Positions 20,402-28,291 of a stretch of DNA of 64,000 nt are shown in pieces. Source of the stretch: JASLDZ01 sp964242625 (lineage in GTDB: Bacteria > Pseudomonadota > Alphaproteobacteria > Caulobacterales > Caulobacteraceae); assembly GCA_964242625.1 (NCBI GenBank), contig CAXTAO010000005.1, forward strand, positions 62,001-126,000, given 5' to 3'. The notes beneath the pieces were generated by a model. It was not told the DNA's origin and made no database searches. It was given only the letters and a program-made list of their open reading frames with translations. Both the position numbers and the translations under genes were made by a program. The first letter of the stretch is position 1; each line of letters starts with the position of its first letter.

Positions 20402-21259
20402 ATGGCGGTCATGATACTGACCTGCCCGACCTGCGCCACGCGCTATTTGGTCGGCGAGGACGCCGTACCCCCAGGGGGCCGCACCGTGCGATGCGCCTCA
20501 TGCGGGGGCAGCTGGCGCGCCGAGCCGACGCTGCCGCACGCTCCCGCCGAACCCCCGGCCCTCGAGCTGCCGCCGCCGCCTTCCCCGACGCCGGCCTTCG
20601 GGAGCGGCGACGCCGATCCGCCTGTTTCCAGGGCGTTCCGCGAGCAGGTGCGCGAGCGACGGCGGACCCGCCACGCCGTGGCGGCCGGCGTCGCCTGGGC
20701 GGGGATGAGCGCCCTGGCGGTCGTCGCCGTGCTCCTGCTGATCCTGTTCCGGGTGCAGGTGGTGCGGCTCGCGCCGCGCACCGCCGGCGTCTACGCCGCC
20801 CTGAAGCTGCCGGTGAATCCGACGGGGCTCGCGCTCGATGCGGTCCAGGGCCAGCCCGGCCTCCTGAACGGCCACGCCGTCCTGTCCGTGACGGGGTTGG
20901 AGCGCAACGTGGAGGCGCGGCCGCGGCCCGCGTCGTCGCTGCGCGTCTCGCTCTACGACAAGGCGGGGCGGCCGGCGGCGGTCCAGCTGGTCAGACTCGA
21001 TCCCGCGCCCATCCCGCCGGGGGAGACCCGGCCGTTCCATGCGGTGTTCGCCGAGCCGCCGCTCAGCGCGACCGAGTTCGGGGTCGAGTTGGCGTTCGAC
21101 CTCCCGCCCGCGCCCAGGCCCTCCCCAGCCGCGTCCGCCGTGCGCAGCGCCGCGGCGACCGCGCCGGCGGCCCCGGTGCGCGAGGCGCAGCCGCTGCCCG
21201 CTTCCTCGCCCTACGCCCTGCCCGCCGCCGCCGCCGCCGCCGCCGGGCCGCATGGCTGA
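20402..21259 (+). CDS. MJ0042-type zinc-ribbon membrane protein (DUF3426-like)
   Basis: This 285-residue protein starts with the MJ0042 zinc finger MILTCPTCATRYLVGEDAVPPGGRTVRCASCGGSW (CxxC...CxxC). A Pro-rich linker and one transmembrane helix around residues 100-122 follow. The external C-terminal domain is of FxLam/DUF3426 type (GHAVLSVTGLERN...RVSLYDKAGRP). Such proteins are common beside ftsE or hpt in alphaproteobacteria, with no proven role. ATG at 20402 and ATG at 20411 are both possible. Its stop overlaps the next start by 8 bases. Confidence 0.8.
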   Translation: MAVMILTCPTCATRYLVGEDAVPPGGRTVRCASCGGSWRAEPTLPHAPAEPPALELPPPPSPTPAFGSGDADPPVSRAFREQVRERRRTRHAVAAGVAWAGMSALAVVAVLLLILFRVQVVRLAPRTAGVYAALKLPVNPTGLALDAVQGQPGLLNGHAVLSVTGLERNVEARPRPASSLRVSLYDKAGRPAAVQLVRLDPAPIPPGETRPFHAVFAEPPLSATEFGVELAFDLPPAPRPSPAASAVRSAAATAPAAPVREAQPLPASSPYALPAAAAAAAGPHG

Positions 21260-21767
21260 GGTGCTGCTGCCGGCGGAGGAGATCGCCCGGCGCGTCGAGA
21301 TCATGGCGCAGGCGCTGGCCGGCGAGATCGACGACGATTGGGTGGTGGTCTGCCTCCTGACCGGAGGCGTGTGGTTCGCCGCCGACCTCACCCGCGCCCT
21401 GGCCCGGCGCGGCCGCCATCCGCTGTTCGACTGCCTGTGGCTCGCCTCCTACGGCGACACGCGGGAGAGCGCGGGGCGGGTGGTCGAGCGCGCGGGGCTG
21501 CAGCGGCCGGTCGACGGTCGCCGCGTGCTGGTGGTCGACGAGGTGGTCGACAGCGGCCTGTCGCTCCAGGCTGCGCGACGGATCTGCGAGCGGGCGGGAG
21601 CCGCTAGCGTGCGCACGGCCGTGTTCTGCCGCAAACCCTGGCCGGCGGCGCGTGAGCTCGAGCCCGACCACGTGGGCTGGGAAGCGCCCGCGCGCTTCCT
21701 CGTGGGCTACGGGATGGACGACGCGGGCCGGCTGCGCGGGCTGCCGGAGGTGCGGGCGTTGGACTGA
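21252..21767 (+). CDS. Phosphoribosyltransferase (hypoxanthine phosphoribosyltransferase-like)
   Basis: This 171-residue type I phosphoribosyltransferase would convert a purine base and PRPP to the nucleotide. The PRPP loop is VLVVDEVVDSGLSLQAA (near residues 96-112), preceded by CLWLASYGDTRES, with an N-terminal VVVCLLTGGVWFAADL strand-loop as in HPRT. The C-terminal DHVGWEAPARFLVGYGMD matches the hypoxanthine/xanthine branch. ATG at 21252 lies inside the end of the preceding gene. The base specificity cannot be fixed from sequence. Confidence 0.85.
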   Translation: MAEVLLPAEEIARRVEIMAQALAGEIDDDWVVVCLLTGGVWFAADLTRALARRGRHPLFDCLWLASYGDTRESAGRVVERAGLQRPVDGRRVLVVDEVVDSGLSLQAARRICERAGAASVRTAVFCRKPWPAARELEPDHVGWEAPARFLVGYGMDDAGRLRGLPEVRALD

Positions 21768-21805
21768 GGCGGCGTTCGGCGCTGCTTTCTGTGGGTGCGG
21801 AGAGG

Positions 21806-22210
21806 GCCGCCGTGCTCCGTCGCGTCAAGGCGACCTGCTGCGCAGGAGGCGCGTGCCGCGCCTGCCTTGACCCGCCCTGCGCGCGCCGGCTGACCGGAGG
21901 GGTCGGGACGCGGGGCGTCCCTTCTTACTGTTCGACAACGCCTCCGGCGGGTCGAACACAGGGCTGTGCCTGCGAAGGTCGGAGCCGGGCGACAGTCGAG
22001 CCCGAGCGGCTCGGTGGCTCGAGAGAGCGCCGCCCGCCGATGGCGGGCTCCGGCAGGCATCAGCCCTGCGTTCGACGCGGGCCGCAGGCCTAAGTCGAAC
22101 TATCAAGAAGGGACGCCCCGCGTCCCGACCCCTCCAGTCAGCCGTCGCGCGCAGGGCGGGTCAAGGGCGAAGAGCCGAAGGCGTCCCTTGACGCGACCGA
22201 GCACGGCGGC
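21806..22210. repeat. Multiply palindromic intergenic element, copy 1
   Basis: This 405-bp element lies between converging genes. Its outer arms are 21806-21830 and 22186-22210 (25 bp, one mismatch). The inner arms are 21865-21924 and 22107-22166 (60 bp, two mismatches). Between outer and inner arms sit short unlike segments that tell left from right. The centre (21925-22106) contains GTTCGAC...GTCGAAC sub-repeats. A homologous copy at 34484-34901 has the outer segments in the same order but the centre reversed. Open frames through it are low-complexity by-products. The flanks 21768-21805 and 22211-22239 show nothing recognisable. Confidence 0.88.
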
Positions 22211-22239
22211 ACGCGCGCAGCGCCCCCCGCAGGGCGGAC

Positions 22240-22440
22240 CTACCCGCCCCCTACGAACTGAACCAATTCGATCCGGTCGCCCTCGACCAGCGGCGTCGCT
22301 CCGTACAGCGAGCGGGGCACGATTTCGAGGTTGCGCTCCACCGCCACCTTGCGCGCGTCGAGCCCGAGCTCGGCGACCAGCGCCTGCAGGTCGCGCGCGG
22401 CGACCCCTACGCGCGGTTCACCGTTGAGGACGATCTGCAC
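22240..22440 (-). CDS. thiS: ThiS-like sulfur-carrier protein
   Basis: This 66-residue beta-grasp protein reads VQIVLNGEPRVGVAARDLQALVAELGL...KVAVERNLEIVPRSLYGATPLVEGDRIELVQFVGGG. The core motif AVERNxEIVPRS and the C-terminal Gly-Gly are diagnostic for ThiS, which carries sulfur as a thiocarboxylate for thiazole synthesis in thiamine production. GTG at 22440 gives the standard length; a 15-residue upstream extension is not family-like. No thiG or other thiamine gene is adjacent in the window. Confidence 0.88.
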   Translation of the reverse strand: MQIVLNGEPRVGVAARDLQALVAELGLDARKVAVERNLEIVPRSLYGATPLVEGDRIELVQFVGGG

Positions 22441-22490
22441 GGGGGCGCACCTGCCTCTTCGCGCCGCGGAGGCGGCGCGCGACACTCAAC

Positions 22491-22519
22491 TTGTGACCCC
22501 CGTCGGGGGACGATACAAC
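22491..22519 (+). promoter_or_regulatory. Candidate aroQ-accB-accC promoter
   Basis: TTGTGAC (22491-22497), a 14-bp spacer and GATACAAC (22512-22519) match the Caulobacter housekeeping layout; the -10 agrees at 7 of 8 positions. The spacer contains a small C5/G5 dyad. The leader would be about 45 nt. Confidence 0.45.
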
Positions 22520-22572
22520 CCGCCGCCCGCTCCTCCGCGCATCGCGTGCGCGCCGACCCCGCCGCCCGACGC

Positions 22573-23043
22573 ATGTCCAAGCCCATCTTCGTGCTGAACG
22601 GGCCCAACCTGAACCTCCTGGGGACCCGCGAGCCGGAGGTGTACGGGCGCGACACGCTGGACGACGTGCGCGACCTCTGCGCGCGCACGGGGCTAGACCT
22701 GGGCGTGGCCATCGCCTTCCGCCAGACCAATCACGAGGGCGAGCTGATCGACTGGGTGCAGGAGGCGCGCGAGGCCGCGGGCGCCGTCGTGCTAAACCCT
22801 GCCGGCTACGGCCACACCTCCGTCGCCCTGCACGACGCGCTGAAGGCGCTGAGCATCCCGCTCGTAGAGGTTCACCTCTCCAACCCCGCCGCGCGCGAGC
22901 GCTTCCGCCACCGCTCCTTCGTCTCGCCCGTGGCGCAGGGCACGGTGTGCGGCTTCGGCGCGTTCGGCTACGACCTCGCCCTGCGCGCCGCCGCCCGCCT
23001 GGCCGGTGTGCGCGCCGACGCCCTTCCGGAAGAGTTCGAATGA
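22573..23043 (+). CDS. aroQ: 3-dehydroquinate dehydratase, type II
   Basis: This 156-residue AroQ is the third enzyme of the shikimate pathway. VLNGPNLNLLGTREPEVYG holds the catalytic Tyr and Arg loop. FRQTNHEGELIDWVQEA and LNPAGYGHTSVALHDAL carry substrate-binding Asn/His, and EVHLSNPAARERFRHRSFVSPVAQGTVCGFG is the second catalytic block. The length is typical. ATG at 22573 fits the family start. Its stop overlaps accB as ATGA, so it leads the accBC operon, an order conserved in alphaproteobacteria. Confidence 0.97.
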   Translation: MSKPIFVLNGPNLNLLGTREPEVYGRDTLDDVRDLCARTGLDLGVAIAFRQTNHEGELIDWVQEAREAAGAVVLNPAGYGHTSVALHDALKALSIPLVEVHLSNPAARERFRHRSFVSPVAQGTVCGFGAFGYDLALRAAARLAGVRADALPEEFE

Positions 23044-23570
23044 CCGACGCTCCGCCGCCCGACGGCTCCCCATCGGCGCAGACGCCCATAGACGCGGAGT
23101 TCGTCCGCACGCTGGCCGACATCCTGCGCGACACGGAGTTGACGGAGATCGAAATCGAGCGCGGCGACCTGCGGGTGAAGGTGGCGCGCAAGGCCCCTGC
23201 TGCCGCCCCCGCGGTCTACGCCGCCCCGCCCGCGCCTGCGCCCGCCGCCCCCGCGCGCCCGCACGCCAGCCTGGGCGACCAGGCGCTCGCCGCCGCCGAG
23301 GGCGCGCCGCTGCGCGAAACCGCGCCGCCCGCCTCGGGCGACCTCGTCAAGTCGCCCATGGTAGGCACCATCTATCTGCAGGCCCAGCCCGGCTCGCCGC
23401 CCTTCGCCAAGGTGGGCGACCAGGTGAGCGAGGGGCAGACGCTCTTCATCGTCGAGGCGATGAAGACCATGAATCCCATCCCCGCCCCCCGCTCGGGCGT
23501 GGTGAAGGAAATTCTGGTGAGCGACGGCCAGCCGATCGAGTTCGGCGAGCCTTTGGCTGTGATCGACTGA
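23040..23570 (+). CDS. accB: Acetyl-CoA carboxylase biotin carboxyl carrier protein
   Basis: This 176-residue BCCP carries biotin for malonyl-CoA synthesis. The N-terminal helix region (IDAEFVRTLADILRDTELTEIEIERGDLRVKV) is followed by an Ala/Pro linker. A biotinyl domain follows, with SPMVGTIYLQAQPGSPPF and the biotinylation motif VEAMKTMNPI (Lys near residue 141). The start overlaps the aroQ stop (ATGA). accC begins 4 nt after its stop. Confidence 0.97.
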   Translation: MTDAPPPDGSPSAQTPIDAEFVRTLADILRDTELTEIEIERGDLRVKVARKAPAAAPAVYAAPPAPAPAAPARPHASLGDQALAAAEGAPLRETAPPASGDLVKSPMVGTIYLQAQPGSPPFAKVGDQVSEGQTLFIVEAMKTMNPIPAPRSGVVKEILVSDGQPIEFGEPLAVID

Positions 23571-23574
23571 TCTG

Positions 23575-24930
23575 ATGTTCGACAAGGTCCTGATCGCCAA
23601 CCGCGGCGAGATCGCGCTGCGGGTCCACCGCGCCTGCCGCGAGATGGGCGTGGCGACCGTCGCCGTGCACTCCGAGGCCGACCGCAACGGCATGTGGGTG
23701 CGCCTGGCCGACGAGAGCGTGTGCATAGGCCCTGCCCCCGCGGCCAAGAGCTACCTCAACATCCCGTCGATCATCGCCGCGGCCGAGATCACCGGCGCCC
23801 AGGCCATCCACCCCGGCTACGGCTTCCTCAGCGAAAACGCCAAGTTCGCCGAGATCGTGGAGGCGCACGGCCTCACCTTCATCGGTCCGCGCCCCGAGCA
23901 CATCCGGGTGATGGGCGACAAGATCAGCGCCAAGCAGGCCGCGCGCGACGCCGGCATCCCGGTGGTGCCGGGCTCGGACGGGGGCGTGGCCACCGTCGAG
24001 GAGGCGATGGCCGCGGCGGAGGCGATCGGCTTTCCCGTGCTGATCAAGGCGGCCGCGGGCGGCGGGGGGCGCGGCATGAAGGTCGCGCGCGACCGCGACG
24101 CCCTGGCCGAGGCGGTGCAGACCGCCCAGGCCGAGGCGCAGGCCGCCTTCGGCGACGGCGCCGTGTATCTGGAGCGCTATCTCCAGAAGCCTCGCCACAT
24201 CGAGCTGCAGGTGATCGCCGACGCCTACGGCGCGGTGGTCCACCTCGGCGAACGCGACTGCTCGCTCCAGCGCCGCCATCAGAAGGTGCTGGAGGAGGCA
24301 CCCTCCCCCGCCCTCGACGACGCCGCGCGCGAGAAGATCGGCGCCGTAGTCGTCGAGGCGATCCGGCGCATCGGCTACCTGGGCGTCGGCACCATCGAGT
24401 TCCTGTACGAGGACGGCGAGTTCTTCTTCATCGAGATGAACACGCGCCTGCAGGTGGAGCATCCGGTCACCGAGGCGATCACCGGCGTGGACCTCGTACG
24501 CGAGCAGATCCGCATCGCCGCGGGCCTGCCGCTCTCCTTCAGCCAGGCCGACATCCACTTCGAGGGCTGGGCGATCGAGTGCCGCATCAACGCGGAGAAC
24601 CCCCGCACCTTCACGCCCTCGCCGGGCGTGGTGACCGACTTCCACGCGCCGGGCGGACTCGGGGCCCGGCTCGATAGCGCGATCTACTCGGGCTACCGCA
24701 TCCCGCCGTACTACGACTCGCTGATCGGCAAGCTGATCGTGCACGGCCGCGACCGCCACGAGGCCGTGTGCCGGATGCGGCGCTGCCTCGCCGAGATGGT
24801 GGTGGGCGGCGTGGAGACGACGATTCCGCTGTTCCAGGACCTCCTGCTCCAGCCCGACATCGAGAGCGGCGACTACCACATCCACTGGCTGGAACAGTGG
24901 ATGGCGCGCGCTCAGGCGGGCGTGGGCTAG
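23575..24930 (+). CDS. accC: Acetyl-CoA carboxylase, biotin carboxylase subunit
   Basis: This 451-residue ATP-grasp enzyme carboxylates biotin on AccB. The N terminus is MFDKVLIANRGEIALRVHRACREMG. The glycine-rich ATP loop is AAAGGGGRGMKV, HPGYGFLSEN is the conserved biotin carboxylase block, and FIEMNTRLQVEHPVTE supplies metal-binding Glu/Asn. The length is standard. It is the last gene of aroQ-accB-accC. Its TAG shares CTAG (24927-24930) with the stop of the convergent gene. Confidence 0.98.
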   Translation: MFDKVLIANRGEIALRVHRACREMGVATVAVHSEADRNGMWVRLADESVCIGPAPAAKSYLNIPSIIAAAEITGAQAIHPGYGFLSENAKFAEIVEAHGLTFIGPRPEHIRVMGDKISAKQAARDAGIPVVPGSDGGVATVEEAMAAAEAIGFPVLIKAAAGGGGRGMKVARDRDALAEAVQTAQAEAQAAFGDGAVYLERYLQKPRHIELQVIADAYGAVVHLGERDCSLQRRHQKVLEEAPSPALDDAAREKIGAVVVEAIRRIGYLGVGTIEFLYEDGEFFFIEMNTRLQVEHPVTEAITGVDLVREQIRIAAGLPLSFSQADIHFEGWAIECRINAENPRTFTPSPGVVTDFHAPGGLGARLDSAIYSGYRIPPYYDSLIGKLIVHGRDRHEAVCRMRRCLAEMVVGGVETTIPLFQDLLLQPDIESGDYHIHWLEQWMARAQAGVG

Positions 24931-25865
24931 GGGCCAACGCGCAGCACGACCCCGGCCTGCGCAGGTTCCCGAGCGCGCCAGACCACGACGCCGTTCCGCA
25001 CGCCGACGAGGGCGTAGTCGTCGGTATCGTCGATGCTGAGGCCGGGGTAGGCGCCCATGTCTACGCGCAACACGGCGTATGACCGCTCGGCGGTGTTAAA
25101 AGTGCGGACCAGGCCGGAGCCGGACTCCTCTGGCGTTACGCGCGTTCCCGGGCTTAGGCTCTCATAGAGAGCGAGCCCGTCCCGTTGGGCCCGAACGCGA
25201 TGGGCGTTCCGGAAGGGCATGGCGAATACGAACGGCAGCCCAGCGATGTCTTGTGGGTTCCAGGCCCCCTCTGCTTTCGAGCGTCGATCAGGAGGATCGG
25301 CGACCACGACCTGACGCGTGCAGGTCGACGTGAGGCCACGCGACGGCGCGACCGCCTCGCCCCAGCCGTCCAGGGCGCTCGCGCCCTGCGCCAGACTTCC
25401 GGGGCCGGGCATCGCGGCGACGACGCGCGTGGGGGGGCCGGCGAGGATCCGCGCCAGCCGGCCGCCCTGGAAGATGAGCCGCCCGAGGTACACGTCGTCA
25501 ACGTCGGCGGCGGCAGTGTCGTCGGCGAACTTGATCGCGCATTGCGTCCATGCGGAAGGCAGGCGCCCGCTCGCCTTGCTGCGCACGCGCGCCTGGATCT
25601 CGCGCGCCGCGCCGTCCATGACCAGGTCGGCCAACCGGATCGCACCTATCCGCCCACCCTGGTCCAACATCTCAAAGGCGTACTCGGTCGGCCGGTCGAT
25701 CGCCGGACCCGCAAGCGCCGCGAGCACTTCGGTGGGCGTGCGCCCGATCAGGTCGGCGATGCGCACCGTCCGCGCGGGCCCGAGCGGCATAATCTCCACC
25801 GCGGCCACCGCCGAAGAGGAGACCAACGCCGTGAGCAGCCCTGTGAACGCACGCTTGCAGCTCAT
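24927..25865 (-). CDS. Exported protein of unknown function
   Basis: I do not recognise this 312-residue protein. It has a signal peptide (MSCKRAFTGLLTALVSSSAVAA). A region with VRIADLIGRTPTEVLAALAGPAIDRPTEYAFEML follows, which resembles the start of small bacterial periplasmic proteins that test a lipoprotein-like motif (compare SmpA/BamE-like GxTPxEVxxxLGxP). The rest includes DDVYLGRLIFQGGRLARIL and a C-terminal domain with YAVLRVDMGAYPGLSIDD. Base composition is slightly less GC-rich than neighbours. It converges with accC through a shared CTAG. Confidence 0.5.
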   Translation of the reverse strand: MSCKRAFTGLLTALVSSSAVAAVEIMPLGPARTVRIADLIGRTPTEVLAALAGPAIDRPTEYAFEMLDQGGRIGAIRLADLVMDGAAREIQARVRSKASGRLPSAWTQCAIKFADDTAAADVDDVYLGRLIFQGGRLARILAGPPTRVVAAMPGPGSLAQGASALDGWGEAVAPSRGLTSTCTRQVVVADPPDRRSKAEGAWNPQDIAGLPFVFAMPFRNAHRVRAQRDGLALYESLSPGTRVTPEESGSGLVRTFNTAERSYAVLRVDMGAYPGLSIDDTDDYALVGVRNGVVVWRAREPAQAGVVLRVGP

Positions 25866-25952
25866 CCGTCCTGCCTACCACCCGCAGGCGCCGAGGTTGA
25901 GATCGGCTGAGCCTGGGCCTACCGCTGGTGCGACGCCGACCCACGAGGCCGA

Positions 25953-26606
25953 GTGACGTTCAACGCAGACGACCTTCTCGCCTGCTACCGCGCGGGCGTG
26001 TTCCCCATGGGCGAGGCGCGCGACGATCCGCGCGTGTTCCTGGTGGAGCCCGAGCAGCGCGGGGTGATCCCGCTGGACGGCTTCCACGTTGGCCGCCGGC
26101 TGGCCCGGACGGTGCGGCGCGAGCCCTTCGTCGTGCGGGTGGACACCGCCTTCGAGGCGACCGTCGCGCTCTGCGCCGAGGCGGCCGCCGACCGCGACGA
26201 AACCTGGATCAACGCGCCCATTCGCCGGCTCTACGGCGCGCTGCACGCCCGCGGATGCGCCCATAGCGTGGAGTGCTGGTGCGGCGAGGCGCTCGTGGGC
26301 GGCCTCTACGGCGTGCGGATCGGCGGGGCGTTCTTCGGGGAAAGCATGGTCAGCCGCGCCACCGACGCCAGCAAGGTGGCGCTGGTGCATCTCGTGGCGC
26401 GGCTGCGCTTCGGCGGCTTTACGCTTCTGGACGCGCAGTTCCTGACCGGGCACCTCGCGCAGTTCGGCGCGGAGGAGCTGGGGCGAGACGCCTACCGCCC
26501 CCGCCTGCGCCGCGCCCTGGCCGCCGTGGACGCCGACTTCTACGCCTGGCCGGCGGCGGCCGGCGGGGCCGAGACCGTCTTGCAGGCGACGACGGACAGG
26601 TCATAG
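25953..26606 (+). CDS. aat: Leucyl/phenylalanyl-tRNA-protein transferase
   Basis: This 217-residue enzyme adds Leu or Phe to proteins with N-terminal Arg or Lys, marking them for ClpAP (N-degron pathway). DDLLACYRAGVFPMGEARDDP is the family start. The block ARTVRREPFVVRVDTAFEATVALCAEA follows, then TWINAPIRRLYGALHARGCAHSVECW and GGLYGVRIGGAFFGESMVSRATDASKVAL, all highly conserved. GTG at 25953 follows a GAGG. The 3' end overlaps the oppositely transcribed DUF2155 gene by 67 bp. Confidence 0.96.
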   Translation: MTFNADDLLACYRAGVFPMGEARDDPRVFLVEPEQRGVIPLDGFHVGRRLARTVRREPFVVRVDTAFEATVALCAEAAADRDETWINAPIRRLYGALHARGCAHSVECWCGEALVGGLYGVRIGGAFFGESMVSRATDASKVALVHLVARLRFGGFTLLDAQFLTGHLAQFGAEELGRDAYRPRLRRALAAVDADFYAWPAAAGGAETVLQATTDRS

Positions 26607-27166
26607 CCCGGGCTCTGAAGCGGGTTCAGGCCCGGCGACGACGCGCTCATCCAGCCGTGGAACAGCTCTCGCGCCGCGACCGCCTGCCGGCCCGGGGTGA
26701 TCACCGGCTCCGACCGCACCTCCACGTATCCGAGCTGGTCCTCCTGCGCCTCGTCGGCCGCGGTCGCCTCGCAGGCCCGCACGGTGACGACCAGGCCACG
26801 GTAGCGCACGCTCTCGCCCACCCGCGCCTCGAACCGCAGCGTCTCGGCCGTGACCTTGTCGGTCGCCTGGAGGACGATGCTCTCGAAGCGCGGGCGCGGC
26901 AGGGGCGCGGGCGGCGGCTCGGGAACGGCGGGAGCGGCCGGCTCGACCGCAGTGTCGGCCTCCGGCGGCGGCGCGGACTCGTCGGGGGGCGACGCGCTCT
27001 CGAGCGCAGCCTCGCCCGTGGTGTTCGAGGCGGGCGGAGCGACCTCGGCGGAAGGGGTGGCCGAATCGGCACCGGGAGACGTCGGCTCCTGGGCGGCGAC
27101 CCAGCCCGCCATGCCCGCGACGAGGAGCGCGCCCGCCGCCGCCGCGACCGCCGTGCGCCGCCTCAC
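26540..27166 (-). CDS. DUF2155 exported protein
   Basis: This 208-residue protein has a signal peptide (ends near VAAQ) and a 70-residue Pro/Ala/Glu-rich linker. A C-terminal DUF2155 domain follows: FESIVLQATDKVTAETLRFEARVGESVRYRGLVVTVRACE...GYVEVRSEP...FHGWMSASSPGLNPLQSPGYDLSVVAC. The family is alphaproteobacterial, with no assigned function. It sits third in NDUFA12 / MlaD-like / DUF2155, an order widely conserved in the class. The start is GTG, 1 nt after the preceding stop. It overlaps aat by 67 bp. Confidence 0.85.
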   Translation of the reverse strand: MRRRTAVAAAAGALLVAGMAGWVAAQEPTSPGADSATPSAEVAPPASNTTGEAALESASPPDESAPPPEADTAVEPAAPAVPEPPPAPLPRPRFESIVLQATDKVTAETLRFEARVGESVRYRGLVVTVRACEATAADEAQEDQLGYVEVRSEPVITPGRQAVAARELFHGWMSASSPGLNPLQSPGYDLSVVACKTVSAPPAAAGQA

Positions 27167-27167
27167 C

Positions 27168-27719
27168 TCAGGTCCCCGGATCGGGGTAGGCGGGCACGGC
27201 CGAACCGGCGCCCGCGGGCGCCGTCGTCGTCGTCGGGGCGTTCGCCGCGCCGGTGGTGTTCGCCGCGCCTCCCCCCTGCGGCCGGATCACCTGGCCGATC
27301 AGGCCGAAGAGATCGACCGCGCCCTGCACGTTCTGGAACTCGGCGCCCGGGGCCATGTCGTGCGCGTCGCCGCCCGGATCGATGGCGATGTGCTGGCCGC
27401 CGAGCAGGCTGTCGGAGGTGATCTTGACCGAGCTGTCGACCGGCAGCTTGACGTCCGAGCGGATGCTCATGCGGGTGCGCGCCAGGAAGGTCTTGGGGTC
27501 GAGGTCGATGGAGGTCACCGAACCGACCTTCACCCCCGCCACCTTGACGTCCGACCCCGGGGCGAGCGCGCCCGCCTGGCCGAAGCGCGCGAATACGTCA
27601 TAGGCCCGCGCGCCCGCGTTGGGGGCCGCATGGCCGAGCGCGTAGGCGAGGAACAGGGCCGCGATCGCGATCACCGCGGCGCCCACGCCCGTCTCGGCCC
27701 ACTGCTGGCGACCGTCCAC
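27168..27719 (-). CDS. mlaD: MlaD-family lipid transport protein
   Basis: This 183-residue protein has one N-terminal transmembrane helix (residues 10-30). A single MCE domain follows: YDVFARFGQAGALAPGSDVKVAGVKVGSVTSIDLDPKTFLARTRMSI...DSSVKITSDSLLGGQHIAIDPGG. It would be the periplasmic MCE ring of an Mla-type phospholipid transporter, but its ATPase and permease are not in the window. GTG at 27719 is preceded by GGAGGG lying across the stop of the NDUFA12 gene. The C-terminal tail is Thr/Ala/Pro-rich. Confidence 0.88.
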   Translation of the reverse strand: MDGRQQWAETGVGAAVIAIAALFLAYALGHAAPNAGARAYDVFARFGQAGALAPGSDVKVAGVKVGSVTSIDLDPKTFLARTRMSIRSDVKLPVDSSVKITSDSLLGGQHIAIDPGGDAHDMAPGAEFQNVQGAVDLFGLIGQVIRPQGGGAANTTGAANAPTTTTAPAGAGSAVPAYPDPGT

Positions 27720-27724
27720 CGCGC

Positions 27725-28144
27725 TCAGCCCTCCTCGGGGGCGTCGCCGCCGGGCGTCCACGCCTGGTAGTCGCCCACCGAGCGCACCCGCTCGCCGCCG
27801 CGTGCGATCGAGCCCTTGGGCCGCCAGGCGTAGACCGTGCCGGTCATGTTGGGCAGGTGATCCTTCTCCCAGGCGCGGCGCTTGAGCGGGGCCACGGTCG
27901 GCGGCTCGTCGACGAGGTAGTGCATCCACGCGTGCCAGTCAGGCGGGATCTTAGTGGGGTCGGCGTAGCCCGTGTAGGTCACATAGCGCCGGCGGCGGCC
28001 GGGGTCGTAGGAGCCCCTGTCGGTCCGCGCCTGGAAATAGGTGTTGCCGTAGGCGTCCTCGCCCACCTTGTCGGCGGAGCGCGCGAGGGTGAACAGCGTG
28101 CCGAGGGTGGCCCCGCTCCACCAGGTGAAGATCTTCTCGAGCAC
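27725..28144 (-). CDS. NADH:ubiquinone oxidoreductase accessory subunit NDUFA12
   Basis: This 139-residue protein matches the complex I accessory subunit shared by mitochondria and alphaproteobacteria. GEDAYGNTYFQ is the hallmark, followed by RRRYVTYTGYADPTKIPPDWHAWMHYLVDEPP and RAWEKDHLPNMTGT. It stabilises complex I at the membrane. It leads the NDUFA12 / mlaD / DUF2155 group and diverges from the reductase-like gene. The presence of this subunit is good evidence for an alphaproteobacterial host. Confidence 0.95.
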   Translation of the reverse strand: MLEKIFTWWSGATLGTLFTLARSADKVGEDAYGNTYFQARTDRGSYDPGRRRRYVTYTGYADPTKIPPDWHAWMHYLVDEPPTVAPLKRRAWEKDHLPNMTGTVYAWRPKGSIARGGERVRSVGDYQAWTPGGDAPEEG

Positions 28145-28229
28145 GGTGCGTCCAGGGTTCGCGGGGCGAGCTCCTCCCTACTCCAGCCGCGCCCGCGCCG
28201 TCCACACGGCCCGCCCCGGGGGGCTCACG

Positions 28230-28258
28230 TTGCGGAGGCGGGCGGGGGCGCCTAGCCT
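28230..28258 (+). promoter_or_regulatory. Weak candidate promoter for the reductase-like gene
   Basis: TTGCGGA (28230-28236) and CCTAGCCT (28251-28258) are separated by 14 bp, the same spacing as other candidate promoters here, but both elements match poorly. The leader to the GTG start would be about 27 nt. Confidence 0.25.
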
Positions 28259-28291
28259 CGGCCCACCCTGTCGCGTCGGAGATTCGCCCCC

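Noticed and set aside
21966..22427. Open frames inside the palindromic element (similar peptides in both copies, for example FDAGRRPKSN)
   Set aside because: The peptides arise from the repeat's symmetric sequence, differ in frame between copies, and have no ribosome site. I regard them as spurious.
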